The position numbers and the translations under genes were made by a program. A stretch of 64,000 nucleotides of DNA from Ptychodera flava (Eukaryota; Hemichordata; Enteropneusta; Ptychoderidae): assembly GCF_041260155.1 (NCBI RefSeq), contig NC_091930.1, positions 37,317,263 to 37,381,262 on the forward strand, given 5' to 3'. Shown piece by piece: positions 38,671 through 51,251 of this stretch; position 1 is the first letter of the stretch, and every line of letters begins with the position of its first letter. Below the pieces are notes generated by a model. The model made no database searches. It was not told where the DNA came from and was given only the letters and a program-made list of their open reading frames with translations.

Positions 38671-39878
38671 AGATTCCGTAATAGAATGCACTAAGATGGT
38701 TTAATCTCACTATCTCTTTGCACCAAGTTTTGGCTCTCCGCCATTGCAAGATCGCAAGGTCAAGGAAAATTCTATTGGCAGTCACTGACTCTTGCATAAA
38801 AATTAGACTCTCATGCTCTTTAGTTATTATTGTAATAGTGTGTTAAACTTAAAGTATTCCAGCCGGAAGAGACATTGGGCAAAGTTTGTTAATAAACCAG
38901 GATGTGAGCAAAGTGTAAACTTTTTCCTGTACAAATCCTTTATCATAGCTGTGTTTTGGAATATTTACCACCGATAGACGTAAATACTATTTATTCTCCC
39001 CTTGCAAACGTGAACACACGATCGATCAATATTAACGTTTGGTAAAGGTTAGCTGTTTTTCTCTCATCCATGACATGAGGAATTATCTCGAAAATCTTCC
39101 AACAATATTGCGATTCTGTGAGTTCGAAGCTGTACGTCATACTGCCCTAAAGGGTCAGCATCGTACCTCGTATTCCCCTGACTACGAGCGCCAAAGATAT
39201 GAGCTATAAATCTAAATCTAACAACTGTCCATTTTAAGTAAGGTAAACTGAGTAGCATGCCCAAGGCTTTCATGCTTCATGTTTGAGGGCGCTCTCGACA
39301 GGCGAATCATTGGGTACGAGAAGTAATATCAAAAACAATATAATTTGAAAACATAGCACGACAGTTATGGTGTATCTACGTCGTCTCATTTTCTTCCTTG
39401 GTGCCTGGATACAGAACGCATACTCCTTGAGTGTCTACTTGAAATAATTTCTAATACTTTACTGTGTGTTGAATTTCATATTCCATTTGTTCAGGTATTT
39501 CTAACACAGTTTAATGGGTATCGTCTCAGCTAGCATTTCCATCATCCCATAAACCCAGTCGTTATCTAATCAATATGATCGCTGTCGCTTCGTATTCTAG
39601 TCTCCATTAAATGCTATTAAGCTCAATATGAGCGAAGAATGATTCGATTCATATTCACCCCAAAGTCTCGTTCACCGCGTTCCTTTTCCTTTTTCTGCCT
39701 GTGATGTCTGTCTTTCTAGTGCATTCTTGGAACTGTCTGTACGTGACATGTAAAACCTCTCAGAGATATTTTTATTCGTCTATGACCGAACTTCTTCAGT
39801 TTTGATCTGCCTTGCACTGTACTTGAGCCCTTCTATCTGTACATAAATTATTTGCCAGTGTCTATTGGCATTTCAGTA

Positions 39879-39879
<1 letters not shown>

Positions 39880-39916
<37 letters not shown>

Positions 39917-39926
39917 CCTCTCTCTC
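39880..39926. repeat. (TCTG)n microsatellite
   Basis: About ten TCTG copies. Confidence 0.9.
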
Positions 39927-41483
39927 ATATTGAACAAGCTATATTCTAAATTCTAATAACACTTTCTGCGTAATGTTACCATTATGATGATAGGGGTGCA
40001 ACTTATGCAGGATCACTCATACAGAATCTAGTTATCCTTCTGTCATGACTTCTGTCTTGTAGAAAGGTAGCTCCATTTAATTACACATCCAGTCCATTAT
40101 AGCTGTTTTCAGCTGACAAGATGACATATGTCACGACAAGGAAATGTTTAATTTCCACTCATACTTGATGACTGTTCAGATGACAGAAACTGAAGCCTAA
40201 TTAAGGATTTGAATGCAAGCACTAAACCGTCAGAGGAAATAATTGAATGTGACCGGTAACTGGATAGTTTTCACCGTCGCATGAAAAGAACAGCTAATTG
40301 CCTCGTTAATTCGTGTCTGTGGGGTATAATGGATTTCCATTGCATGAGGACAAGCCTGGGTGGGGAAAGTGTGTGCGGGATATTATGTTTCAAGTGTCGA
40401 TTCGAATTAAAATTGCTGCACTTTGGAGTTTGGTAGATGTGCGTGAGCTCCATGTTTCTCGTTTAGTCGTTGTATTGGTAGCATTGCATAAGCGCTTTAA
40501 CGCTATACTGGACGTTATAAAATTGTAGCCTGCAGTCAGAATGCTGTGTTTTTATTTGTACCGTTAAAATATACCAGTTTTAACTTTACTTACCAATATA
40601 CAATGGTTGCATATCTAGTCAATCTTGATCTCCCAACACGTGAAACTGCGTTGCGGGGGAGGGGACTATATCGAGCAATTACCCAACACAACACATTCTG
40701 ATAGAAATTAAAAAGACATAATGAGAACAAAGTAAACAGGATGCAAAAGCGCGCAATCTGAACAATGTACACAGCCTAGGCCAGACTTGTAAGTATCGAT
40801 CTGAAAGACAGCATCTCAAATACAGCCTGAGAGTGTACACACGTTTAGACTGACCCGCAAAGGAAATGGTGAATATAATTGACCCGAATATTCGCAATAA
40901 ACTGACTTGCGTGAAGGTGCATCGGGGCATTCTCCACCATTGCAATTTGACGTGTTACCAAAAGCTGATCTGCCACACGGGGCCATTTACATAAAAAGCC
41001 TAAATATTTGCGGTGTTTTGCGACAGGGGTTGAGGTTTTGACTTCAAAATTGATTGATATCTTCATAACAGCGTTGTCATGGAAAGGAAGCAGTCGTGAA
41101 ACTCTAATACTGATAAAGTGCGTCGAATCTTCAATCAAGGAGTGACGTGGAGATTGGATTTTTCCATTGTTCCTCACTCGTGTTGCTCCCCCGTCACCCA
41201 GCAATATTTCATAGGATCTCCAACAATTCTTTCAAAACTTTACACAAATACACAGGATTCATTTATCAGAACTACGCAGTTTCAAAACACACTATGCTGA
41301 CATGTCAGGTGCATAGTTTAGCTCTGGTAGATCGGTGGGCAATAGAAACTGGACAAAGTGTGCTCGGGCTGGAAATGCTGACCAGAATTGGAACAGAACA
41401 GAGTATCGAGGCCGACTTTTGGAAATTACGCTTTGTATTAAGGTAGAACCATAGGCGGCCCATACATATTGATAAGCTTATTA

Positions 41484-42000
41484 TTGAGTTTTTCTCAGTT
41501 TTCTCTGTCACTGTCAGCCCCTCTCCTTTTCTTCATGCTCTGACTGATCGTAGTAAATAAAATAAATGACTATATAGCCTAACCTACTGACTCTTTATTC
41601 ATTTTACACTCCATTACAAGGACGTATATCTCTCATACACACATGCTGTAATTGATTAGTCAACACAACTAATTATGCTAATCCGTGGACTTATCAGAGG
41701 TTGGTCAACATCGGAAAGATAGTGATGTTAATGAATTAGTAACCATTCCTATCTTTCGCGATGTTGACCAACCCGTAAAATACCTGATAAGTCCACGGAT
41801 TAGCATAATTAGTTGTGTTGACTAATTAATTACAGCATGTGTGTATGAGAGATATACGTCCTTGTAATGGAGTGTAAAATAAATAAAGAGTCACAGAGGC
41901 TAGGTTATGTTATATAAACCATTTATTTTATTTATTCCGATCATTCAGAGCATGAAGAAAGAAGAGAAAATGATAGAGAAAACACTGAAAAACTCAGTAG
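41484..42000. repeat. large palindromic element with ~240-base arms
   Basis: The left arm (about 41484-41735) and right arm (about 41750-42000) are inverted copies. The inner ~150 bases of each arm are nearly identical apart from small indels ('ggacgtatatctctcataca', 'gctaatccgtggacttatca', 'gttggtcaacatcg'), and similarity declines outwards ('cttcatgctctga.tgatc'). The unpaired centre is only about 20 bases. A foldback or solo-MITE palindrome with no coding content. Confidence 0.9.
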
Positions 42001-42004
42001 TACT

Positions 42005-42470
42005 TATTGGGTCGCCTGTGGTAGAACACGCCACGGAGACAGATATTCGGACTCTCAAACTTTTACAATTCTTTTCTGATCTACCACTCGTGGGGGTTCA
42101 TATTAAAGCTCTTGGTGTATTTATTAATAAATATTTATTGACAAAAGGAAAAACAAGAGTGTTTCCTCTTGTCTTTCCTTTTGTCAAGAAATATTTGTAA
42201 AAGATAAGGTCTCGGTGTAAGAAAATTTTTTACTGGCTTAGTTTTTCGAAATTCGAAATTTATTTTGCTCCATAGAGTTAGCAAAGGGATGGCAAGCCAT
42301 TTCGAATTTTAAATATCGGTAAATCTTGAGTAATTTGTTTCTCTAGTACCAATATTTGCACGGTGACCCCCGATTTTCATTATTGATTTTGAAAGAGAAT
42401 GGTTGAAAGATTACTTAAGGAAAGTTTGAGCAAAGTTTAAGTCTTTCACGTTCGAGGTGCCTGTCACCTT
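42005..42470 (-). repeat. dispersed repeat family R1, reverse copy abutting the palindrome
   Basis: Reverse-orientation counterpart of the copy at 43755-44105, carrying a nested hairpin insertion at 42128-42197. Confidence 0.8.
42128..42197. repeat. 70-bp hairpin inserted in an R1 copy
   Basis: Two ~30-base inverted arms ('ttgacaaaaggaaa.acaaga' and its complement) meet almost without a loop. The insertion is absent from the other R1 copies. Confidence 0.8.
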
Positions 42471-43042
42471 ACATTTATCAAACGTCCAGTCAATATTTGG
42501 TACCACTCTTCTTGTTCCCTGTAGAATTCAAATTTAAAGCCACACATTATTTTTGATAATTTTACTTTTAAACAATAATAAGATTGTGAGAATGTACTAA
42601 TTTAGGTGTGTGCATATGCTTATTAACTACCCGCTGCGACTGTATATGTAATTTTGACATAAGATAAAGATTATACTGCCATCATTAAATATGTGGCAAT
42701 TCATATACAAGGCTCCTTGTTTGAGATAAAAATAACCGTTCACATTTGAATTTAATTGTAAAATGTTTCACAAAGGAATGGTTTCCCAATGCAGTAAAAG
42801 CCCATATATCTTTTAATAGGGTAGAATTTAGAGAAAACCAGGAGGGAATGGGAAGATATTTTGAGGTTAACAAATCTCAAGAGTTACAGCGAGTGGGGTT
42901 TGAAAACACTAGTAACTTATATCTCTTGGCTATTTCCGTTAAACAACAGCGCAAATTAACCAATACGGGAACAGTATAGATGTCATAAAGGTACACGGTG
43001 TGAAGTAAGTTTTACAATATTGTTCGATTACAACAATCGGCG

Positions 43043-43359
43043 GTAGAGGGCGTTGTCGTGTCTAATAAAGAGTTATTACCGTGGGCGTAATGAAGATCGT
43101 CAAACAAGTGACGCCAATATTTTATTGATCGTTTATTTGACGCCAACTGTATAAACAGTTTTTAATGTTTTGAAATGTTATTTCGATGAACGTGGAAATA
43201 ATTGGATCTATAAATCAAATTTTAATTGCTTTCCTATCTTGACGTCGCCTGCAAAGTATATTTTATTATCAAATGCTCAAGAGTTGGCACGGGCAAGGCG
43301 ACACATTAACCCTACAGGCCATTCTCCACAGGACCGCTCACACAGTTGGCGCCCTCTAC
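43043..43359. repeat. possible MITE with GTAGAGGGCG ends
   Basis: Ten-base terminal inverted repeats GTAGAGGGCG and CGCCCTCTAC, about 317 bases apart. Nothing inside is recognised and no target duplication was established. Confidence 0.3.
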
Positions 43360-43754
43360 GGTAAAACTGGCTTCAAACTTAAAACATTTGGAACATTTCA
43401 TCACACACAAGCAGGAAAGATAATCCTATCATACCTTTAGTGGGATCAAATCTTCTACGCATTCCAATTTTATGTATTCTGCAAAATAGTTAAGAAACCA
43501 AGCTACGTCTAGGGACCGCTCTGTCTATCACTCATAAATATATTATCTGGTTTTTGTCTTAACTTTAATGAAATACTTTATGTAAAATTTACGTCAAATA
43601 ACAAAGTGATTCTTTCAAATAACTATTTATTACATAGATTCACTATCCTAATCATTCTTGCAGATACTAGTTTAATACCAAAGTGGGAATATTAATTATG
43701 ATGTCGACAGCTTTATTTCTCTGCAATATTTTTAGTCTTCTTTACACGGTATCT

Positions 43755-44105
43755 TCAGGTGGTATGCACCTCGAAAGTGAGTCTTAGACTTCAACTTTTG
43801 CTCAAACTTTCCTTAAGGACTCTTTCAACCATTCTCTTTCAAAATCAAGAATAAAAATCAGGGATCACCGTGCAAATTTTGGTGCTAGAGAAACAAATAG
43901 CCCATGATTTACCGATATTGAAAATTCAAAATGGCCGCCCTCCCTATGTCAACTCTATGGGGAAAAATACAAGTTTCGAATTTCAAACACTATGCCAGTG
44001 AAACGTTTTCTTACGAAATGAACCTCCACAAGTGGTAGATCAGAAAAGAATTGTACAAGTTTGAGAGTCCGAATATCTGTCCCCGAGGCGCGTTCTACTT
44101 TGTTT
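43755..44105 (+). repeat. dispersed repeat family R1, near-complete copy
   Basis: About 350 bases from 'ctcgaaagtgagtct' to 'gaggcgcgttctact'. Together with the reverse copy at 42005-42470 it forms an inverted pair around 1.3 kb of unique DNA. No coding potential; a SINE or MITE are both possible. Confidence 0.8.
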
Positions 44106-44109
44106 TCTG

Positions 44110-46240
44110 TTGGAAAACTATTACACCCGTACTCTGTACAATTTCATTTATATAACCCTCCCTGGCGTAAATGGAAAAGGTCAATTGGAATGCATTGCGT
44201 TTTGGTCTGAGGTGACAGAGTAGCTATTTTTTTCAAATTATTTCGGTTATTTTTGTTTCTTGTGAGTAATGTTCATGCTGCTCTGCTCACTGAAACATGC
44301 TGTACTGTCACCGTCATAGTTCTACCCGGCCCTCCTTTTAGATATACAATAAACACTTCGATGGTGCATGTGTCATGATGATAAAAACCAGGAATTACGC
44401 CGTCATCAAGTTTACATGTTAACCGAACTTATTAGAAAAGAAAGCAAATTTGTCCCTTTAAGTTCAAACAGACAACATTTTTTTTGCAAATTAATGTTGA
44501 AATGGTGTCATTGACCAGTTAATAATATATGAAGATACTCATGTCACTTTGCCTTTTACTCCCTCGGCGATATCAGGCGTTAATGTTTCCCAGGGCTTCT
44601 TGTTTTGTATATTAGCCTAGATTATTTGGATATTGGACGTGCGTCAACAACACGTGTAAAAAGAAAGTACCAAAACCGCAAAATATTACATGATAAAAGA
44701 CCGAGACTTACAAAAAAAGGGGAAACTCTTATCTACGATACTGGTCTCTGCTAGCTGAATTCTGAAATATCACTTACTCGTCCAGTAGTATACAACTTTT
44801 GATTCATGTAGTATAAGAATGTGGTTATGAAGTGATTTTAAGTGTTTTCTCACTGCGAGTCCGTCTGCTTGCAAAGCAAAGCCCGGGCAAACTGCAACTT
44901 GTGAGAAAGTGGGGGGTTCGTATAATGCTGCCGTTTATCAAACTGCTTAAGTCTGTTTTGATAATTCACTGCACAGTGTTCGTTGAGACAGAAGTTGTGA
45001 ACTCGAACACAGGGAGACTGACCTCTATACGATGTAAAACTTTTCATAAAAGGTAATATATTGTAAACTTTCAAGAAATCGCCATCGGTGCTTTGATATA
45101 TGCGTCGAAACTTGTAACTTGAAATATTAATTGGTAATTAACAGGAAGGATTATTTATATCGTCGCATCTGTTTTATGTTATGACAGACATACAATCACC
45201 TATGTGTTTTCTTAATGAAATGTTATTTCCTCTTAATTGGTTTTTTATGTCCCCTCTAAGGGTTTGCCGTCGTAAAAAATTTCTTGATCAAATTGTTGTT
45301 TTTGATTTCGGCAAATGGCATCCTTTGTCACACGCTTACTGGGTGGGCGTTCGGTTGGTAATTGGATTTCCATATCATGAAGAACGATACATATTAACTT
45401 CATGCATGTGCCGATTTGTCTTGATTATTCTCGGTCTACTGGCTTCCGATAGATTGTACACATCGCCTTCATCTCAAACGTCTGGTTGTATAAAGACTTT
45501 CGTTTTGTAGTCCCTCAGTGGGTAAACCTCAGAAATTTCCCTGTGTACGAAGTATGTCGATGTAATATTAGAAGCCATCAAAACCGTACCGATAAATCTG
45601 CTGGACTGCAAAATCTCGAAACAAATTGGTTAGATGTAACACAGCAACTACGACAGTAAAATTGAAATTTCGTCTAGTTTATACAATGGTATACATATCA
45701 TGGCTTGCATGGAGATGCTGAAAAATTCACATAGTAGTCTTGCAACGAGAAATGGCGGCGTCTCGCAAATCTCAACATGTAAACAAAATTTATGCGTGTT
45801 TCTAATAAAATGTTTGTCTGTGAATCAGGAGCAAGAACGTTCCCCCTCCATATGAGGGGTCGTTTATATCTGGGGTGAAAAAATGAAAAAAAAAAACATA
45901 ACTATTTTGCCGTTTTAAACGACTGCATCATGATGGAGTTATGTCCAACAGTAGCTGTTTTGAAAAGTTATGTATGGATTATGCTGGAAACTCATATTTC
46001 CTTTGTTTATTTTCCGACAAACTGTAAGAAGAGAGAATAACAACAACATCGAATATTGTACACGACATGTCGTGTTTGCAAATCTGATTTGGCTATATTT
46101 GAACGTTACAGCAATCGTATCTTCCCAGGCATATTTTCGGTCACAGGTATTCGTTGCCCTTCCGCTGATACTCAATATGTTTAGTGATCGTCATCCGGTA
46201 AATCAATTACATGTGAAATAAATAATACACGAAATGGCCA
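44110..46240. other. stretch without a recognised gene
   Basis: Only short open frames. The 109-codon frame at 45181-45510 has AT-rich codons and no recognisable family or splice context. Confidence 0.4.
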
Positions 46241-46246
46241 AAATCT

Positions 46247-46450
46247 AATTAAAATCCACTAATAGGTTTTTAATAACCGCTGTGACTTAAAACTGAAGAA
46301 ACAGTAATTAAAAATTCAACACCAAGTCTTGTTAAGTAAGTCTAATAATTACATGTCAAGACTAGTCCCGCGGCACTTAATTATATCTTAATTAGGATTT
46401 TATTCAACAAAGTACCAAGGTCACATCCGGGTAGACGTTTCCTATATAAA
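46247..46450 (+). promoter_or_regulatory. promoter of peptide gene A: TAATTA cluster and TATA box
   Basis: Several TAATTA/TTAATTA-type sites (about 46247, 46304, 46343, 46378-46396) lie upstream of TATATAAA at 46443-46450. The paralogous gene B has a similar cluster upstream of its TATA box. Such sites are typical homeodomain binding sequences; use in this gene is inference. Confidence 0.5.
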
Positions 46451-46474
46451 CTTGTGATGTTGTGCTTGCAATAC

Positions 46475-46529
46475 CAGTAATCAGGTTATCCTAGCACAAT
46501 CTGCTTCTACGTGAGACTCTCTCTTTCAG
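46475..46529 (+). other. predicted non-coding exon 1 of gene A
   Basis: The start is inferred from the TATA box. The end is a consensus donor (ctctttcag|gtaaga, GT at 46530). The next exon begins at 47672 after 'ggttcacacag'. Confidence 0.55.
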
Positions 46530-47248
46530 GTAAGAGGATTTTCTTTATGACTTGTTCTTGACAGCGGTGAACTGCCAGCATCGAAAAGCGTGGCCGTTTC
46601 GATGTCTGCGACTCTGAGAGTTACTGTATGCTTCTTCAGCATTCACTTGTAGGCGGGCTTTTGGCTGACGAAGTTCCTTCGTGTCCATACATGTGGTTCT
46701 GTAAATGGTCGTACATTCTCAGCAGCCTAAGACGTTTAACTATTTTACCATAAGATATCAGTGTATTGCATTTATTTTCATCTGAATGACTCAGTACCTG
46801 GTAGAAGGAAACAGAGTTGAGAGTATAAAAAAGCATTACAAATAGATTTCTAGCTCTGAAAATGTTATAACTTTTCGTTCGTCTACAATCCGATCCAGCG
46901 TACAACCTGTGAGATAGATTACTGTTCCCCATTTTGCTTTGTTTTGTCAAATCGGTAATGCATTTTTCTCGTACATCTATCATTAGCGAATGGCGACCAT
47001 CTTGAATTTACGATTAAATACCAAAGAACGTTTTGCGTAAGGTACTTCTCGAATCCAATTCGAAATCGTGCTACAGACTTGATTTTTTCTATAATTGTGA
47101 GCAGTACAAAATCAATCGTTATATTTTATTTCCTGTATTCTTACCATCTCACTACAAATATCCATAGCGTCTATGTATCAAACAGTAAGTTTTACCACAT
47201 TGAGATTGTTGGTAATGATAAACAAACCTGAAATCTCAGTTAATCGAG

Positions 47249-47468
47249 TTAATCCTCTGAGTGTAGTAATTTTTCCCACCAAAATTAAGTGCAACATTTT
47301 ACTAATTTTATGAATTTTTCTGTAATTTTTTTTTGATAATTTTAGAGCAAAAGGATATCAAGTTTCATTTGCTGAAGTTTGTTATCAAATTTTTTGTCAA
47401 AATCTGAAAAAATGACTTTGGTTATATTATAAAGGCGAAAAAATTGACTTTGGCGCTTAAAGGGTTCA
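47249..47468 (+). repeat. TTAA-type MITE family R3, copy in intron 1 of gene A
   Basis: About 220 bases, reverse-complement of the copy at 62344-62569. Ends resemble 'ttaatcctctgagtg' and 'gcgcttaaagggtt'. T-rich and non-coding. Confidence 0.75.
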
Positions 47469-47691
47469 AGACATTAAAAATTATCGTATCCAGTTTGTAA
47501 TGGTCTTTTGATTTTCAAAAATGAAAAAACGGCAATACTGATTGACGGTCTAAGCTCCGAGAAAGAAAATTTAGCCGCAATCGGTATTTTTAAGTTTGTC
47601 ATCTACGAGTTGTTCGGTAAGACTGAGTTGGTTCTTCTGTTAACATGCTTTCACTGTTTTGGTTCACACAGCTACAACAACAACTGACACA

Positions 47692-48843
47692 ATGACCTCC
47701 AAGTGTTTCATCCTGGGACTCATCGTCCTCTTTGCAGTCGTCTCAAACTTCCAGACCGAAGCGGCAGATCTGGTGGACATGATCGTCAAGCGAGCTTCCA
47801 ACGGCCGTAAGTCATTCAAACACGTTCTACTCTATTTCGGAATTTTTCGATTCCACCGTTTCCTGTTATTTGCAGACAAACAATTTAATGTTTAATTAAA
47901 TATGGAAAGTTCAGCTTTGCCATTGAAAAAAGGTAGCTTGTCAAATATACTTATTTTCTCAACGCAAAAACATTTTGTAGTTACATGGAAAGAATGTCTG
48001 TTCGAAAATGTAGATAAAAACAGTCAGACTTTTTAATTTCTGTCGGTGCAGCAAATAAATTATGCAATGCTGATAATACCTTGTCCAAAAATGGTAGATG
48101 TTGGTGTGCGTGGTATGTTATGGTAAAGAAATGTAAATTTATTACTCCATCACATCTCCTGAATTGGCCCTAAATTATGTAGTCTGCATTAGAAACAACG
48201 TAACCTTCAGGAATTATACGTACATACGTGACAAGTATGAATAACTCTTCCGTCTGATTATCAAAACAGAACGATTTTGTAAGGGACTCTTTTATAAGCG
48301 AGTCTTGTTACGTCGAGACATTAACATCACATTGCTGTTAACTTAAAGCCTGAAATTAGTGACAATCTAAAGCACTTCACCAATACGCGCTAATCAAAAC
48401 CTTGCATTACTGTAAACGTGTCAAGAAATGTTTGTACTGTACATCTTATTATAGATTATATCTTGTCTGTTTGATCCTATATACCATGATCGGATTTTAT
48501 TGTTCTACAGTCTGCTACAAAGACGATATTGGTATGGTCTGTGACAGATGCGAGAACCCAAGAGTCTGTATGCCTCAGTAAGTAATCAGAGCCTTTTTAA
48601 GGTGCGCGCGACATATTTTACAGTCATTTTTTAGGAATATTGGATATCCTTTTAAGTAATATTGTAAGTATATATCTGCACTGTCAAGTAATATTTCTAG
48701 TATTGCAACAGAAAGACCTTTAAAAGCAACCTGCAACGAGGCATGCATTGCAAATTTTGAAGTCAAAGTTTTGCCTTGTTCACAACCTTGTTCACATATC
48801 GATTTTTTGTTCCCTTTTCCACAGGGGGCCTTTCCAAGGATAG
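47692..48843 (+). CDS. peptide precursor A: four-cysteine amidated secreted peptide
   Basis: Three coding exons, 47692-47806, 48511-48577 and 48825-48843. Donors are gtaagt at 47807 and 48578; acceptors are ttctacag (AG 48509-48510) and ttccacag (AG 48823-48824); intron phases are 1 and 2. The 66-residue precursor has signal peptide MTSKCFILGLIVLFAVVSNF ending near QTEA, a short acidic propeptide (ADLVDMIV), Lys-Arg at 33-34, then a 32-residue peptide opening ASNGLCYKDD with cysteine spacing C-x8-C-x2-C-x5-C and ending CMPQGPFQG. The terminal Gly just before the stop predicts a C-terminal amide. The 3' region holds a TTGATTGGCCAATCAA palindrome (49135-49150) and AATAAA at 49300-49305. Gene B is a paralogue with identical exon phases. 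The family is unknown to me: a neuropeptide or hormone, an antimicrobial peptide or a toxin-like peptide are all possible. Confidence 0.85.
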
Positions 48844-49134
48844 TCTACAGGACCTAGATGGCGCTGTTTCCCTTTCCAGTCTACATGGCGGAAGCTGATT
48901 CGCCCTGCAATGTGTTCTGCACCCCATAGCTTCATCTCGCACCCCTTCACTGCACTCCGAATCAACGGGATTTGAACACCCATACAGCTGTCGGGCCGCT
49001 TCAGAGTTTCCGGAAACAACGACATTACGTCATTCACAACAAACGATTCGAAGATTCATATACATCCTACATTCATGTTAAAACGCCAAAAATTCCGAGC
49101 AAGTTCAGAGTTCACGATCACGACAACGTATAGC

Positions 49135-49150
49135 TTGATTGGCCAATCAA
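49135..49150. promoter_or_regulatory. 16-bp palindrome in the 3' region of gene A, shared with gene B
   Basis: TTGATTGGCCAATCAA occurs here and, identically, at 62093-62108 in the corresponding part of gene B, in otherwise poorly conserved 3' sequence. Confidence 0.5.
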
Positions 49151-49563
49151 ATTAAGATCAGTGTTTTTTTTCCTGCAAGGCGATGTTCCTCATTTGTACA
49201 GAAAGAAGACGTCTTAATATCGATAAGTCCCCGCTAGATATTCTCTTAGATTATGATTCTCTGAACTGTACAGACATAATTCCTGGCACAATTGCACTTA
49301 ATAAACCATATAGCTTCCAATATGCGCAAGCAGACTGTGTCACATGTCACTGTTATGTTTCATCATTTCCCTACTGTGATATGTTTCATGGTTCTACGTT
49401 TCTGATTGATGTGAGCGTCATCATGGCATCGCTCTCTACATTACTTTGATTTTGTCGTGTGCAGAATTAAGGTAGTACAGCTAATTTATTCAGGGCGAAA
49501 AATATTTGACTTGACTTTTTGACTTGAGTTGCCATAAAACTACAGTATGGTCTCTGTCGCTCT

Positions 49564-49627
49564 GAATCTGTCTGTCTGTCTGTCTGTCTGTCTCTGTCTC
49601 TGTCTCTGTCTCTTCTCTCTCTCCCCT

Positions 49628-49718
<91 letters not shown>
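49564..49718. repeat. (TCTG)n/(TC)n microsatellite
   Basis: TCTG tetramers followed by interrupted TC dinucleotides up to 49718. Confidence 0.97.
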
Positions 49719-49720
<2 letters not shown>

Positions 49721-50855
49721 GACTGGATGCGAATAAAGTCAGACATTTTGTTGACTAAAGTATACCTATAAAGTATAAGAGTCTATGAAGTCACCATTAT
49801 CTGCTTGGCGTTATTATGTCACGATGGCGCCTACTACTTCAAAAGAAGCTGACGTAGATATCCGAAAAATGAGTCCTTATACGCAATCAATCAACCTTTA
49901 CATAAATACCTTGACTAACAAAGCACAGTTCACAAGACAGCTGGCCAATGTAACCGACTTTGAGATTAATTTCAGTGTAACAAATTTGCGAGTTTCTTAG
50001 TATAGAAGGCGCTCTTCTGATTGTGTTATTTTGTTTATGATCATGTTAATCAGTGGTATAAAATCTAAACAATCTGGGAGAAACGTTTTGTCCAGTATAC
50101 ATTCTGAATTTTATGTCTATTGTTGACAATATTCTATAAAGTGTCGGCAAAACTGCGGGATATAGATCTTTACTTGAATATTTTCTGAGACTGCATTCGC
50201 CGTAGAGTTATGGAGTTCATCGTCGCCATCATCTGTCAAGTGTACTAGGCTAGGATTTTTGCAACCAGAGCCAGAACTGTTTTTTTTCACAAATTCTCAC
50301 GACTTCAGTAACAGAAGCAGCACACCGTTCTGTACACTTATTTTACCCTATAGTGTTTGTAGAGTCGCCATCTTAGAAAACATACAGACAACGCAGGGTC
50401 AACGGTGGACGCGTACCGTCCAGTTTTAAGTTAAATTCGATGTAATGTGTCGACATGCTTTCATTCGAAGAGCGTTTCTGAGTGTATATAATACGCAGTG
50501 AGCGTAAACAGACACTACAGCTCACCAAACATCATTGTTCATATGTTTGACTTTCAAAATAGTGGATTTATTGAGAGATTTTTGTTTTTGCTATCCTATT
50601 CTTATTTTATGTATGCTCTTCTGACATGAAAATAATGGTGCGCAAAGCTACCCGGGATCCGCGTTAGAAAAATAGTTTGTGATAGCCAGGAAGGTTTACA
50701 GTTTCTGCTAGTCTGGCATTTTCAAAGCATAAAATTACTGTTCGTCCAACTCAGATAAACAGCTCATAAAGATACCCTATAATTTGTTATTACACCTCAC
50801 TCATTCAGCGTGCACTGCCATTGGTTAAACACGACTCACGTGACATGTAAAAGAA

Positions 50856-50917
50856 CGTGATGATGCCATCTGCGAACGTGATGATGCCCTCTGCGAACTT
50901 GATGATGCCCTCTGCAT
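50856..50917. repeat. three tandem copies of a 21-bp unit
   Basis: Copies of 'gtgatgatgccctctgcgaac' with one or two changes, just upstream of the recombinase-like frame. Confidence 0.85.
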
Positions 50918-51035
50918 TTGATATTACATGGATGACGTCATTTTACTTACTGCGCATCCTTTCTGCGCGTAACAAATTGTCGTTCGCTTGTACTTGCTAT
51001 CGTCATGCAGAGCTGTCACCCGGCACAGTTAGACG

Positions 51036-51251
51036 ATGTTTGATGCAAGTAAACAGCAAACGAACGAAAATGGCAACAAGGAATGCAATTATGTGTTCAG
51101 CGACTATGCAAGCAACAAATTTGGATACGCCACCGAGGAGATCGGCAAACTTTCAGCGGCAACCCTAGACTTGGCACTGACAACATTTTACGCTGAGGTC
51201 CGGACTCATGCACAAAGGCGAACTGTACTCGAAGAAGTTTGTTCGGTGTAA
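51036..51251 (+). pseudogene. possible remnant of a Crypton/DUF3504-type tyrosine-recombinase N-terminal domain
   Basis: A 71-codon frame containing 'NGNKECNYVFSDYASNKF' and 'LSAATLDLALTTFYAEVRT'. The pattern (a short helix, about 20 residues, then 'L...L..FYAEVR') resembles the SAM-like core-binding segment found before DUF3504 in KCTD1/ZMYM-type proteins and Crypton-derived genes. The catalytic domain is absent and the frame ends soon after 'RTVLEEVCSV', so it is an isolated fragment. The assignment is from memory of the motif and is uncertain. Confidence 0.4.

Noticed and set aside
40845-41204. 119-codon minus-strand frame
   Set aside because: No recognised domain and no supporting context; length is within chance expectation for 64 kb.
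40313-45400. Similar phrases 'ggatttccat..catga(a)g' at about 40328 and 45364, suggesting a duplicated exon
   Set aside because: Similarity does not extend beyond a few codons.
48792-49037. 81-codon minus-strand frame
   Set aside because: Overlaps the last exon and 3' region of gene A on the opposite strand; no recognisable family.
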